Shown one piece after another: positions 10,940 through 20,279 of a stretch of 64,000 nt of DNA. A model generated the notes under the pieces. That model was not told the DNA's origin and searched no databases. It saw only the letters and a list, made by a program, of their open reading frames with translations. This stretch comes from Carettochelys insculpta. Lineage: Eukaryota > Chordata > Testudines > Carettochelyidae. The DNA is taken from NCBI RefSeq assembly GCF_033958435.1, contig NC_134138.1:190933298-190997297 (forward strand). The letters run 5' to 3'. Position numbers and translations under genes: made by a program. Positions within the stretch are counted from its first letter, which is position 1. The number at the start of each line of letters is the position of its first letter.

Positions 10940-12480
10940 AACATTTTCAGAAGAGTCAGAGATTACATAGGTGTCATGGAACAGCTGGGTGCAACAATAA
11001 CACTTTATTGTCAATAATATAGGCAGAGCTGTTTGTTTTCTGCCAAGTGTAAAGTGATGGAACCAAGGCAATAAAACATTCCTGCACACATACTGTCCTC
11101 TCTCACCAAGCACTTCCTGAAAGAGGAGTTCTCTATGCCCCCTATATAATATCTTAGTATAATGACCCTTCCTGGCAAGCTATCAGAACACAGATTGCGC
11201 CACTTATAGCTGAGGCTGCCCAAGGCTCTCCTTTATAAGAATGTCTTTTTAGTCACATATACTATGGTGTATTGCCAACAGAACCAGGTCATTAAGTGGA
11301 AGGATAGAACCTAGGATGCTTGGAGCTTATAGCGTAAGCTGCTACTCCATGAGCTGAAAACCAGCTAGCCCTTAGCTAAGACTACAGAAGACTCACTAAT
11401 CACTTTCTCTGTGGTCTCAGTGCTTCTAGCTTACAACTGCTTAACTAGCCATTTAGGCTGACATTTTCTATTTTGTGTGTGGGTCTATTTCAGGATGAAT
11501 TTTTTGGGGGAAAGATTCAACTAAAATAGGTCAACTGTTTCCAAGGACAACATTAGGGGAGACCATTTCATTTATCTCTGCAGACAATTCTTACATCGTT
11601 CACACTGAGAAGCTCTAGCACCTCAGTACTTCAGAACATAATTTTGAAATTAGCAGGGATGACACAGTGGAGTCTCTTAGCCACCCTTGCAAAAATTCAT
11701 CCAAATTATGAGATCTCAGTTCAAACATGCTCAGAAGCAACTTGCGGGAGTCTGGCAGTCAAATTCTTTGAGGATTACATCTACACTGCCATGCTCCATC
11801 CCTGCAACAGCTCTTATATGCCAATTGGACTATGCCCCACAAAGCAACCGAGTATGCTCTATCCCAGGGCTATGGGGCAGAGCAGGACTTTCCTTGCCTT
11901 TCTTCTGCAGGCTGCTCACACAGGACCTGAGGGCAGAGGGGTTGTCCATCTTGTGCTCTCAATATTCACATCCAGACAGTGAGAAAGAAGATGAAAAAGT
12001 CTGATTTGAACCAACGAGCTGAGGAAATGTCATGTTGGCAAGGGATGACCTGGGGAGGTGGGGAATGGGGATAGCAGGATTCAGAGGTTTTGGGGACCAG
12101 TATGGAGGGTGATAGGAATAGGGGGTGAAAAAAATCTGGAGCTTTTGTTAAAATAGTAAGAAAGATTTGTGTTACAGGTAAAGAAAGAAAAAACACATGC
12201 CTCATTTCAGTAACAAGAGACTCATGGACAGTTCTCTGAAAACATGTGCTCAATCTGCCACAGCAGTCAAACAAGCAATCAGAAGGGTAGGCAGTGCTAG
12301 GAAGGGGATAGAGAATAAGACAGTAAATATAATGCCACGGTGTAAATTTATGGGACACCCACACTTTGAAAACAGCATTTGGTTTTGGTTGTCCTATCTG
12401 AAATAAAGATATATGAGAACTGGCAAAAGTACAGGGAATAGCAACAAATATCTTTAAGACTATGGAACAGCTTCCACAAT
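10940..12480. other. Intergenic, nothing recognised
   Basis: No gene supported. A 182-codon minus frame (11966-12514) runs through low-complexity and repeat sequence and has no family features. Confidence 0.5.
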
Positions 12481-12489
12481 GGCTATGAT

Positions 12490-12613
12490 CTGAAGAAGTG
12501 GGTCTGTCCCACAAAACCTCATCACCTAATGAATTATTTTGTTAGTCTTTAAAGTGCCACTTGGCTCCTTTTTTGTTTTGATAGGATACAGACTGACTCA
12601 GCTATCCTTCTGT
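12490..12613 (-). mobile_element. Single-arm copy of the hammerhead-like retroposon (R5)
   Basis: Begins with CTGAAGA, then GTGGG-TCTGT-CCCAC, then AAAA (G12 of the hammerhead core lost). It runs through TTTTGTTAGTCTTTAAAGTGCCAC to the family's constant end (ATACAGACTGACTCAGCTATCC). Only one arm is present, so this copy is not a foldback. No clear target duplication. Confidence 0.65.
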
Positions 12614-12922
12614 CACTACTAAAAAGATTGAGATTGTTCAGTTTAGAACAGGGACAGCTAAGGGTATGTCTGCACAGGAAAACTATTTCAAGAATAAGCT
12701 ATTCCAGAAGAGAGTTACTGAACTTGATTATTTTGTAATACAGATACACTCAAAATGCACTCGGAAATGGCCCTCAGCTATTTAGAAATAGAGCATCAAC
12801 ACCCATTACAGCCCGTTTTGAAATGGAGTCATTAGACACATGGGCTACATCTACAGTGGAATGCTACGTCGAAGTAGCTTATTTCAAAGTAGCGATATCA
12901 AAATAATCTACTTGCACATGTA

Positions 12923-13604
12923 GGCTACGTCTACACGTGCAGCCAACATCGAAATAGTCTATTTCGATGAATAACGTCTACATGTCCTCCAGGGCTGGCA
13001 ACGTCGATGTTCAACATCGACGTTGCTCAGCCCAACATCGAAATAGGCGCAGCGAGGGAACGTCTACACGTCAAAGTAGCACACATCAAAATAGGGATGC
13101 CAGGCACAGCTGCAGACAGGGTCACAGGGCGGACTCAACAGCCAGCCGCTCCCTTAAAGGGCCCCTCCCAGACACAGTTGCACTAAACAACACAAGATAC
13201 ACAGAGCTGACAACTGGTTGCAGACCCTGTGCCTGCAGCATAGATCCCCAGCTGCCGCAGAAGCAGCCAGAAGCCCTGGGCTAAGGGCTGCTGCCCACGG
13301 TGACCATAGAGCCCCGCAGGGGCTGGAGAGAGAGCATCTCTCAACCCCCCAGCTGATGGCCGCCATGGAGGACCCGGCAATTTCGACGTTGCAGGACGCG
13401 GATTGTCTACACGGTCCCTACTTCAACGTTGAACGTCGAAGTAGGGCGCTATTCCTATCTCCTCATGAGGTTAGCGACTTCGACGTCTCGCCGCCTAACG
13501 TCGAAGTTAACTTCAAAATAGCGCCCGACGCGTGTAGACGCGACGGGCGCTATTTCAAAGTTGGTGCCGCTACTTCGAAGTAGCGTGCACATGTAGACGC
13601 AGCT
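12923..13604 (+). mobile_element. Harbinger-derived MITE copy A (682 bp)
   Basis: Starts GGCTACGTCTACACGTG and ends with the complement (ATGTAGACGCAGCT), flanked by a GTA target duplication (12920-12922, 13605-13607). The two ends carry alternating TTCGAAGTAG and ATCGACGTT motifs. The middle contains CCTTAAAGGGCCCCTCCCAGAC and CAGCAGCC-type sequence that is also found near the transposase start of the Harbinger copies. It lies inside Harbinger copy 1, whose sequence resumes directly at 13608, so this MITE moved after copy 1 landed. Confidence 0.85.
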
Positions 13605-13930
13605 GTAGTGTCCACACTTCCTCTGGGGCTGGTGCCATCGATGTTCAATGTCATCGTAGGGATGCGCTACACTGAAAGGGGCCCTTCAGGGGAGCGTGTA
13701 TGCACAAAAGCCACCCTGTTTGAAACAAGGGGCCAGGAAAGCCTGCGGACAGAGTCACAGGGCAGGTTAGTCCTTCTGGGGCAACAGCAAGCCGTTCCCT
13801 TAAAGGGCCACTCCCAGACACACTCGGCCTGCACAGCACGAGATCTGCAGATCTGACACCAGGGTTGCAGACCCCGTGCATGCATCTATAGACCCCCCAG
13901 CAGCAGCAGCCAGAAGCTCTCAGGGCTGTC

Positions 13931-15207
13931 ATGAAGGCAGGGGCTGCCCTGCTCAGTGCTGCACAGGAGGCCGCTCAGCACCTCCTTGAAGGCAAGCCCC
14001 CCTTGGGGGATGAAGGGGCTGCCCCAGACCGTCATGGAGCCCTGCTGGTCCCCCCCATTGGGTGCTTCACTGGCTATGGAAGTACACTACTAGCAATGAG
14101 TGGTGGGAGTGCCTGGTCCTGGAGGAGTGGAACGATGACCACTGGCTCCAGACTTTCCGGATGAGCTGGCAGATGTTCCTTGAGCTCTGCCAGTGTCTCA
14201 CCCCTGCCCTGAGGCACCAGAACACCCGTACACGGCGTGCCCTCACTGTTGAGAGATGGGTAGGCATCACTGTTTGGAAGCTGACCACTCCAGACAGCTA
14301 CTGATCTGTAGGACACGAGTTCGGTGTGGGCAAGGCCACTGTTGTGGCTGTTGTCATGAATGTGAGGGGGCTGGAGGAGGGGGGAGTCTGAGGCAGTGGC
14401 CAGGCACACCCTGCACACCCTCACGGGTGCCCATGTCCTCCCCATGTAGGTGGTCCGTGCTCTGAATGCCCTGCTGCTCCACAGGCTCATGCAGCTTGGG
14501 GACCTGGAAGCGGCCATCAAGGGGTTTGCTGTCATGGGGTTCCCCAACTGCTTCAGGGCACTGGACAGGACCCACATCCCCATCCATGCCCTGGACCACA
14601 GCGGAGGATGCTTCATGAACAGGAAGGGCTACTACTTGGTGGTCCTCCAGACCATGGTGGACAGCCAGGGACACTTCCAGAACATGTATGTTGGCTGGCC
14701 TGGCAGCAACCTTGATGCCCGCATTTTTAGGAACTTGGGCCTGTGCTGCTGGCTAGAGGCAGGGACCTACATCTCCCAGAGGGAGAGCCCTCTGGGGGAC
14801 ACCTCCATACCCCTCTGCCTTGTGGCGGATGCGGCCTACCCCCTCCAGTCCTGGCTTATGCACCCCTAACTTGGGCCACCACAATGCCAGCCAGGAGGGG
14901 TTCAGCACCTGCCTGAGCCATGCACGCCAGGTGGTCAAGCAGGCTTTTGGCTGCCTCAAAGGCCACTGGCGCTGCTTCCTCAGTTGCCTGGACGTGGGTC
15001 TCCTCAACAATTCCCCAGGCTGTGAGCACATGCTGCGAGCACCACAACCTGGTGGAGAGCAAGGGGGAGGCCTTTGTGCATGGGTGGGCTGTGGAGGCTG
15101 GCACAGCCTGCCCCCAGCCAGCCACCGCCCCCAGCTGCCAGGCCCACCACGAGGGGATTTGGGTCCAGGAAGCCCTGTGTGCCCATTTTGACCAGGCTGC
15201 AGGGTGA
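13931..15207 (+). pseudogene. PIF/Harbinger DDE transposase pseudogene, copy 1
   Basis: The product would cut and paste the Harbinger element. Exon 1 (to 14361) encodes WWECLVLEEWNDDHWLQTF and a DNA-binding-type helical region. After an 88-bp intron, exon 2 opens at 14450 with VVRALNALLL. The first catalytic Asp lies in ALDRTHIPI (14564-14566), the second in LVADAAYPL (14828-14830). The third acidic position in VVKQAFGCLKG is Lys (14937-14939), where copy 2 has Glu. Further damage: a frame change near 14062, a TGA at 14302-14304, a frameshift after 14867, and another before the C-terminal HNLVESKGE segment. Length and motif order fit DDE_Tnp_4 / HARBI1-type transposases. The start at 13931 is a guess. 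Non-functional. Confidence 0.88.
14362..14449 (+). other. Intron in the copy 1 transposase gene (88 bp)
   Basis: Donor AAT|GTGAGG at 14362, acceptor CATGTAG|GTGGTC ending at 14449, phase 0. The intron contains stops in the transposase frame. The joined exons line up with copy 2, whose intron sits at the same codon position (KE|VIQ there, MN|VVR here). Confidence 0.75.
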
Positions 15208-15300
15208 GTGCCATTGCGGCCTTCCCTGGAGAGCCTCTCTCACTGCCAACACCACCCACACACTGCACCCCTAAAGAGCACATGACACACATTTTGGAAA

Positions 15301-15306
15301 AATAAA
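15301..15306 (+). terminator. AATAAA polyadenylation signal after transposase copy 1
   Basis: AATAAA about 95 nt after the end of the transposase remnant, in the sense of the gene. Copy 2 has the same signal at a similar distance. Confidence 0.55.
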
Positions 15307-15499
15307 CCTGAGAAATAATATTTAAGAACCCAAAGCTGTAGACCAATTATTTACAGATATGAACACATGGGGGAAATATGTACATGGGGGGACAGCTACC
15401 TAAAGTGGGGTGGGACACAACTATTTACAACAGAGGTGGGGGGAACTATGTATAGTTGTGGGGGGCCTGAGTGGCCCAGTCCTTGGCCCCTCACAGCCC

Positions 15500-15960
15500 C
15501 TCATCCGCTTTGGAGGGTCTGGAGTCCTGGTCCGGAGTCCCCGTTGGGGCTGGGTGGAGCCGGGAGGACCGGCAAATATGGCTGGGCTGGCTCCTGAGCC
15601 CCACAGCCCTCTTTAGTGGGCTCCAGTGCAGGGGGGCAGCTGGGAAGAATGGCAGCTGGAGCAGTTGGGGGGCAGCAGTCAGTCTGTGATCCTCTCCAGG
15701 GTCCCAGTGATGCAGTTGAAAATCTGCAGAAACGACCCCCAGGCCCCCTGACACCAGGCCAGTGCTCTCTCCTCCAACTGGAGGCAGTGCTCTCCCTCCT
15801 CAACCTGGTGCCAGAGGGTAGCAAGGACCTGAGGGGGTCAGCAGCTGCCCATGGCTGGCTCCGGCGGTGGTGGGCTTGTCCCGGTGTTGGTCCCAGCTCC
15901 AGCTGGCTGCTGCAGTGTGACGTCCCTGGCGGGCTGTCTGGCATGACGGACATGGCAGCG
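15500..15960 (-). pseudogene. Probable remnant of the Harbinger Myb-type gene, C-terminal part
   Basis: On minus, a broken frame reads REHCLQLEER and then CITGTLERI. This resembles, in position and character, the C-terminal helical part of the copy 2 Myb gene (ELTGTLWDMG). The N-terminal Myb/SANT domain is not visible before the element end near 16200, so it appears deleted. The call rests mostly on location and layout. Confidence 0.35.
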
Positions 15961-16395
15961 CTGTCGTGGCCCTTGGATGGTGTGGCTGCGGAAAGAGCGG
16001 GGAAGCAAGAGGACAGCCATTAGTACTGGGCCCTGGCCCGTGACCCACGCCCTCTTCTGATGGGGATAGTGATTTTGATGTCTTGCTGTCTAATGTCGAT
16101 TTCAACTTCGAAGTAGTGCACGGCGTGTGTAGACGTGACTCACACTATTTCGAAGTTGGGCCGGCTACTTCAAAATAGCTGGCTAGTGTAGACATGGCTG
16201 CTATGGCTTATTTCAAAATAGGCTCTATTTCTGTATATGCAGCCCCTATTTCAAAATAGCTATTTCAAAATAGGTGCTATTCCTTGTGGAATGAGGTTTG
16301 CCGATTTTGAAATAAGTTATGTAGATGCTAGCAAAGTTATTTCTAAATAAGCACTGTCATTTTAAAATAACTTTGGTGTGTAGACATTTAAGGGT

Positions 16396-16547
16396 GGATA
16401 TGAGAAAGGTGTACAAAACAATTCAATATTAACCTGTTCTGTTAATTCCCTGCAAAGCAACTAGCAGTGGCTGGTGTTGGAGGACAGGATACAGGGAACA
16501 GGCAAAATTTTGGAATGACCCAGTTGGGCCATTTTTATGTTCTTCTG
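16396..16547 (+). mobile_element. Short CR1 LINE 3' fragment
   Basis: GGATATGAGAAAGGTGTACA matches the CR1 ORF2 tail region. It jumps to the CR1 3' UTR (GGATACAGGGAACAGG, ATGACCCAGTTGGGCC) and ends ATTTTTATGTTCTT. Internally deleted and old. Confidence 0.7.
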
Positions 16548-16814
16548 TCTAAATTAACTGTGCCTTAAAATATCATAAAATTGAGATCCTTTTTGGCTTT
16601 GGTCCGTTATTATGCAATTTTTCCTTCTAACTTTTTCTACAGTAATAAGTCCAAGGACAATATTTCTAAAAAAATAGATTATGAATGGGCTTGGATTCCA
16701 AAGCATCATATATATTATTTATGCTGTGTCCGTCCACGTCTATCTGGGCAAGGTTCTAGAACGTTCACTCCCTCTGCACCCTGCTGGCGCCAGCGCCCTA
16801 TCCAGTGTGGGACT

Positions 16815-17380
16815 CAGGCCAGCCCCCTGACAGAGCACCCCCTGCACCATTCCAGCCCCTCCCCAACCCAACGTGAGGCCAGGATCAGCCCCCCAAAGGA
16901 GTCCCCATACCCAGCCAGTCCCAGCCCCTCCCCCCGCCTCTGCTGGGCCTGGCCCAGCCCCCTGACTGAGCCTCCTACCCACACTGTGATAGTCCTTCCC
17001 TCAGCCAGCACAGAGCTCTGTCTAGCCCCCAACAGACCTCCCTGCCAGCCCCAGTCCCAGCTCCAACCCCTCCCTCAGCCAGCATGGGACCTGGTCCAGC
17101 TCCCTGACAAAGCATCCCCCACTCCACGCCAGCCTCCTCACCACCCAGTGCGGGCCCAGCCCAGCCCCTCAGTGGAGCCCCCCCACAGCAATATGCCAGC
17201 CCCAGCCTCTTCCCCAGCCAGTGCGGGGCCCAGCCCAACCCTCCAATGGAGTCCCCTCCCCTCCACACCATGCCAGCCCCTCCCCCAACCAGCACGGGGC
17301 TGGGCACAGCCCCCCAACAGACTCTTCCTGCCACCCCATAACAGTCCCAGCCCTTCCCCTGTCCATCACAGGGCCCAGCC
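16815..17380. repeat. C-rich minisatellite, about 65-74 bp period
   Basis: At least eight imperfect units, each anchored by CAGCCCCCTGACAGAG-like sequence at 16820, 16886, 16955, 17023, 17097, 17162, 17236 and 17307. The plus strand is very C-rich and poor in G runs, which leaves a 324-codon Pro/Ser-rich frame open (16581-17555). I read that frame as a by-product of the repeat, not a gene. Confidence 0.8.
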
Positions 17381-17477
17381 TATACACTTGGGATGTGCAT
17401 TACAAGTTTCTGTCTACCGCATTCTTCCAGCCCAGCTTCCACTTGCAAACAGGGCTGCAACAGGTCCTCTAGTTTTA

Positions 17478-18182
17478 CACTCATCCCTTGTTCTACGAGC
17501 ACAACTTTCTGCTCGTAGGCGAAAACTCACAAGAGGGACACTAAATTACCATTAAAATACGTGTAAAAGTCTCTGATTGGTTCCTAGTGCTCCTAACTCA
17601 GGGAAGGAGTGGCAGCAGGTGGCGCTGCTTTTGAAAGGTAAGTGAACCTTGGCTTTGGGGTTTGGGAGGGTTAAAGTCTGGGGGAAGTTTGGGGACATGA
17701 GTGGGAAGGAGGGTTAAAACCTGGTGGTGGGTTGGGTCTGTGAGATGGGTGGGGGGTTCAGGCTGCTGCAGGTTGGGTCCATGGGGTGGGTGGCGGGTTA
17801 AGGCTTCTGTAGGTTGGGCTGTCAGCAGGGGTGGTCAGACTGCAGCGGGTTAAGTCTACTGGGCCCCCGGGGGGGCAGGTCACGCTGCTGCAAGTTAGTT
17901 CTGCAGGCCTGGCGGGGGGCGGGGCCCTCAGGCTGCAGAGGGTTGGGGCCGTGGGGTCGGCAAGGGGGATCAGGGTGTTGTGGGGCCAGTGTGGGGAGGG
18001 TCAGGCTGCCACATGTTGGGGCTGTGGGGGTGTCAAACTATGGCAGGCTGGAGCTGCAGAGAGGGGCTTAGGCTTGTATTAGCAGGGGGAATTCACTTGT
18101 CTAGTGAACTAAGGTAAGTATATGTGTCACTCGTTTAAGCGAGTACTCATAAGTAAAGCACTTGTTTAACAAGGGATGAGTG
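17478..18182. mobile_element. TA-flanked pogo-like non-autonomous element with minisatellite core
   Basis: A perfect 15-bp inverted terminal repeat, CACTCATCCCTTGTT at the left and its complement at 18168-18182, flanked by TA on both sides (17476-17477, 18183-18184). This fits the pogo/Tigger group. The interior is GC-rich tandem repeat (next entry). No coding capacity. Confidence 0.8.
17750..18065. repeat. GC-rich minisatellite inside the pogo-like element
   Basis: Irregular units of about 30-50 bp built on TCAGGCTGCTGCAGGTTGGG, seen near 17756, 17796, 17832, 17879, 17927, 17969, 18000 and 18031. Open frames across it are by-products of the repeat. Confidence 0.7.
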
Positions 18183-18363
18183 TATTTCGAAAAGAACAGA
18201 AAAAAACAACATACATTATATGCCTTTTTGAACAACTACCGAGGAAAGAATTGTTAGATCTGTCCTTCACATAAGGCCAAAAACCTGGATTATTTTTATA
18301 TCTTTATGCATGGATTCATTAGACCACTAGGTGATGGCTATGTCCCTGGCATGCAGATTGGCG

Positions 18364-19107
18364 CAGGTTCAACCTGTAAAATCCAGAATCCTCTTACCTG
18401 GCAGCGTCCATTGTCATGAATGACTATGGGGTGATGGGGGACACATGCATCAGTGGGGCAGGGGCTGGGGCCGGAGCAGTGGCTGGCATCCTGGCCTGGG
18501 CCACAGCTGGGATCCCCGCTGGCTCTGCTGCAGCACAGAAATGGGGGCTGGGGCAGAACCCCTGCTTAAGTGTGGGGGCTGGGGTCAGAGCCCCCATTGG
18601 CTTCTGCAGGAGGAGGAAGCTGGAAAGCAGAAGCCAGGGCCCCCCTGTGACTGGAGAGCCAGCGATGAGCACTGGGGCCTTAATGGCTGGGGAACAGTGA
18701 GGCTGGGAAACTGGGGAGCCATCAGGAAGGTGGCCAGGGCACTGCAGGGCCGTGAGCCAGCTGGGGAGATGTGGGGGTGGGAAGCCACAGGCTGGTGAGC
18801 TGCTGAGGAGTGAGCTGGGCAGCTGCAGGGCCAGGGAGCTGTGGGGAAAGGGAGTGCTGTAGAGAGCCAGCTGGGGAGCTGTGGGGGGCTGCAAATCTGC
18901 AATCCAGGGAGCCATTGGGGAGCCGTGGGGCAGGAGCATCCAGGAAACCACAGATTGGGAAGCCGTCAGGAAGGCTTGAAAGTGGCTTGAAAGTGATTGG
19001 CGGACAGGAGGGGAGCCCTGAGGGCATTGACCACCCCTCTTCCAGCAAAATCCCTCGCCCGGGACTGATCTGGTCCTGAGCGTGCCAGACGAGGGAGGTA
19101 CAACCTG
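18364..19107. mobile_element. pogo/Tigger-like element with GC-rich core
   Basis: The left end CAGGTTCAACCTGTAAAATCC and the right end, GTACAACCTG followed by TA (19108-19109), match the terminal sequences of the 3637 copy. TCCAGAATCCTCTTACCTGGC and GGACTGATCTGGTCCTGAGC are family-like subterminal sequences. The interior (18440-19060) is repeated GAGCCAGCTGGGGAGCTG-type sequence. No coding capacity. Confidence 0.6.
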
Positions 19108-19165
19108 TAGCATAACTACAAAGGGATGCTAAATATCACTGAGCGATCAGACACTGAACTGGACT

Positions 19166-19616
19166 CGAGAAAAACAAGAAGTCTTGTGGCACGTTACAGA
19201 CTAACTGATATTTTGGAGCATGAGCTTTCATGGGCAAAGACCTACTTCATCAGATGTGTGGGTGGGGGGGTGGTTCCAGAGGGGTATTTAAAGAGTGGGG
19301 TCCCAGTAAGAGGGAGGGCCAGAGCTGACAAAGTCTATTCAGCAAGGTGGAAATGGCCCAGTATCAACAGCACTTATCAAAAGAGGAAAAAACAAGTCAT
19401 TTCCAGCTTGCTGAATAGACCTTGTCAGCTCTGGCCCTCCCTTTTACTGGGACCCCACTCTTTAAATACCCATCTGAAACCACCCCCCTACTCATGCATC
19501 TGATGAAGTGGGTCTTTACCCACGAAAGCTCATGCTCCAAAATATCTGTTAGTCTATAAGGTGCCACAAGACTTCTTGTTCTCGAAGCTACAGACTAACA
19601 CGGCTACCTCTCTGAT
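19166..19616 (-). mobile_element. Foldback retroposon copy R2 with the best hammerhead-like core
   Basis: A 451-bp insertion flanked by a 13-bp duplication with one mismatch (ACTGAACTGGACT at 19153-19165, ACTGAACTAGACT at 19617-19629). The two halves form an inverted repeat of roughly 200 bp per arm around a loop near 19370-19395. The last 32 nt (19585-19616, CAGACTAACACGGCTACC) are outside the hairpin. The right arm, read on plus, contains CTGATGA (19500-19506), GTGGGT (19508-19513), loop CTTT, ACCCAC (19518-19523), GAAA (19524-19527), then GC-TCAT-GC followed by TC. This is the order and spacing of a hammerhead ribozyme core with stem II and a tiny stem III. No convincing stem I was found. 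Confidence 0.8.
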
Positions 19617-20104
19617 ACTGAACTAGACTGTGACACTCATACACATTTGGAGAAAAAAATGGATTAGTATGAAGTATAAAAGGGTTTTTCTGCAGTCTCT
19701 TCTCTTCAGCATCTTTGCACATGCATGGACATGAAGAAGAAAAAAAACCTGAAGAGGCTATCTGCTGCTGAATTGCTGCATGCCAGTTATACCTCACAAG
19801 TGACTAAAGAGGGGGGGTTTCACCCACATTTATAGAATAATTGGACTAATAGCTAGACTTGTCAAAACAATTAGACAAAAAGTCTGTGTCTGTGGGACAT
19901 GTGAATTGGATAAGGGGAGAAAGGTGACTGAAGCAGTTCGCAGGGACTGGTGGCAGGGGCACACACCTACCATGAGTGTGATTTGATTTGATGATGAGGC
20001 TTGCTGCTCAGGAAGCAGCCTGGCATGTGTCTCAGGGCTATGAGAAGACTGCTAGCTAGTGACTCGGGGCTCTCAGAGGGGAACCTGTGTTCATCTGTAG
20101 CTTC

Positions 20105-20275
20105 ACAAATAACAAGCAGTCCTGGAGCACCTTAAAGACTAACATTTATTTATTAGGTAGTGAGCTTTCCTGGGGAGGAGGTGGGTCTTAGGAAGGAAGT
20201 GGGTCTTAGCCACAAGTCTCTAAGGTGCTATAGGTCTCTAAGGTGCTATAGGATTGCTTATTATTTGTGTGTCCT
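20105..20275. mobile_element. Decayed foldback retroposon copy
   Basis: ACAAATAACAAGCAGTCCTGG...TTAAAGACTAACA on the left and CTAAGGTGCTATAGGATTGCTTATTATTTGT on the right are inverted to each other, with AGTGGGTCTTA between them. A 20-bp unit (GTCTCTAAGGTGCTATAG) is tandemly doubled near 20215-20250. Confidence 0.55.
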
Positions 20276-20279
20276 GTTT

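Larger units (their letters stand above)
12843..16200 (+). mobile_element. PIF/Harbinger element copy 1, defective
   Basis: The left end (GGCTACATCTACAGTGG, 12843-12919, resuming at 13608) and the right end (GTGTAGACATGGCT near 16195) carry the GGCTACNTCTAC-type terminus and many short GAAGTAG motifs. Inside, a transposase pseudogene runs plus (13931-15207) and a remnant of the second, Myb-type gene probably runs minus (about 15500-15960). This is the same layout as copy 2 in the opposite orientation. A 682-bp MITE sits near its left end. The exact right border and target duplication are unclear because the flanking outer MITE has similar sequence. Confidence 0.7.
12661..16395. mobile_element. 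Old outer MITE, split by Harbinger copy 1
   Basis: The left part (12661-12842) starts GGGTATGTCTGCACAGG and contains TATTTCAAGAATAAGC. The right part (16205-16395) ends with GTGTGTAGACATTTAAGGG and holds many TTTCAAAATAG repeats. The two outer ends are roughly inverted to each other, and the copies of CTATTTC/GAAATAG motifs match across the interruption. Its sequence is the most diverged of the three nested elements, as expected for the oldest. Confidence 0.5.

Noticed and set aside
11966..12514. 182-codon minus frame
   Set aside because: Overlaps a retroposon copy at its start, has no family features and no splice or promoter context.
16581..17555. 324-codon Pro/Ser-rich open frame on plus
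   Set aside because: It follows the period of the C-rich minisatellite and has no start context, domain or splice evidence. Open frames of similar length exist on the opposite strand.
17750..18065. CRISPR-like array
   Set aside because: Units vary in length and sequence with no spacer/repeat distinction; this is a eukaryotic minisatellite.
18424..19113. 229-codon minus frame
   Set aside because: Produced by the GC-rich tandem repeats within a TA-flanked element; no recognisable domain.
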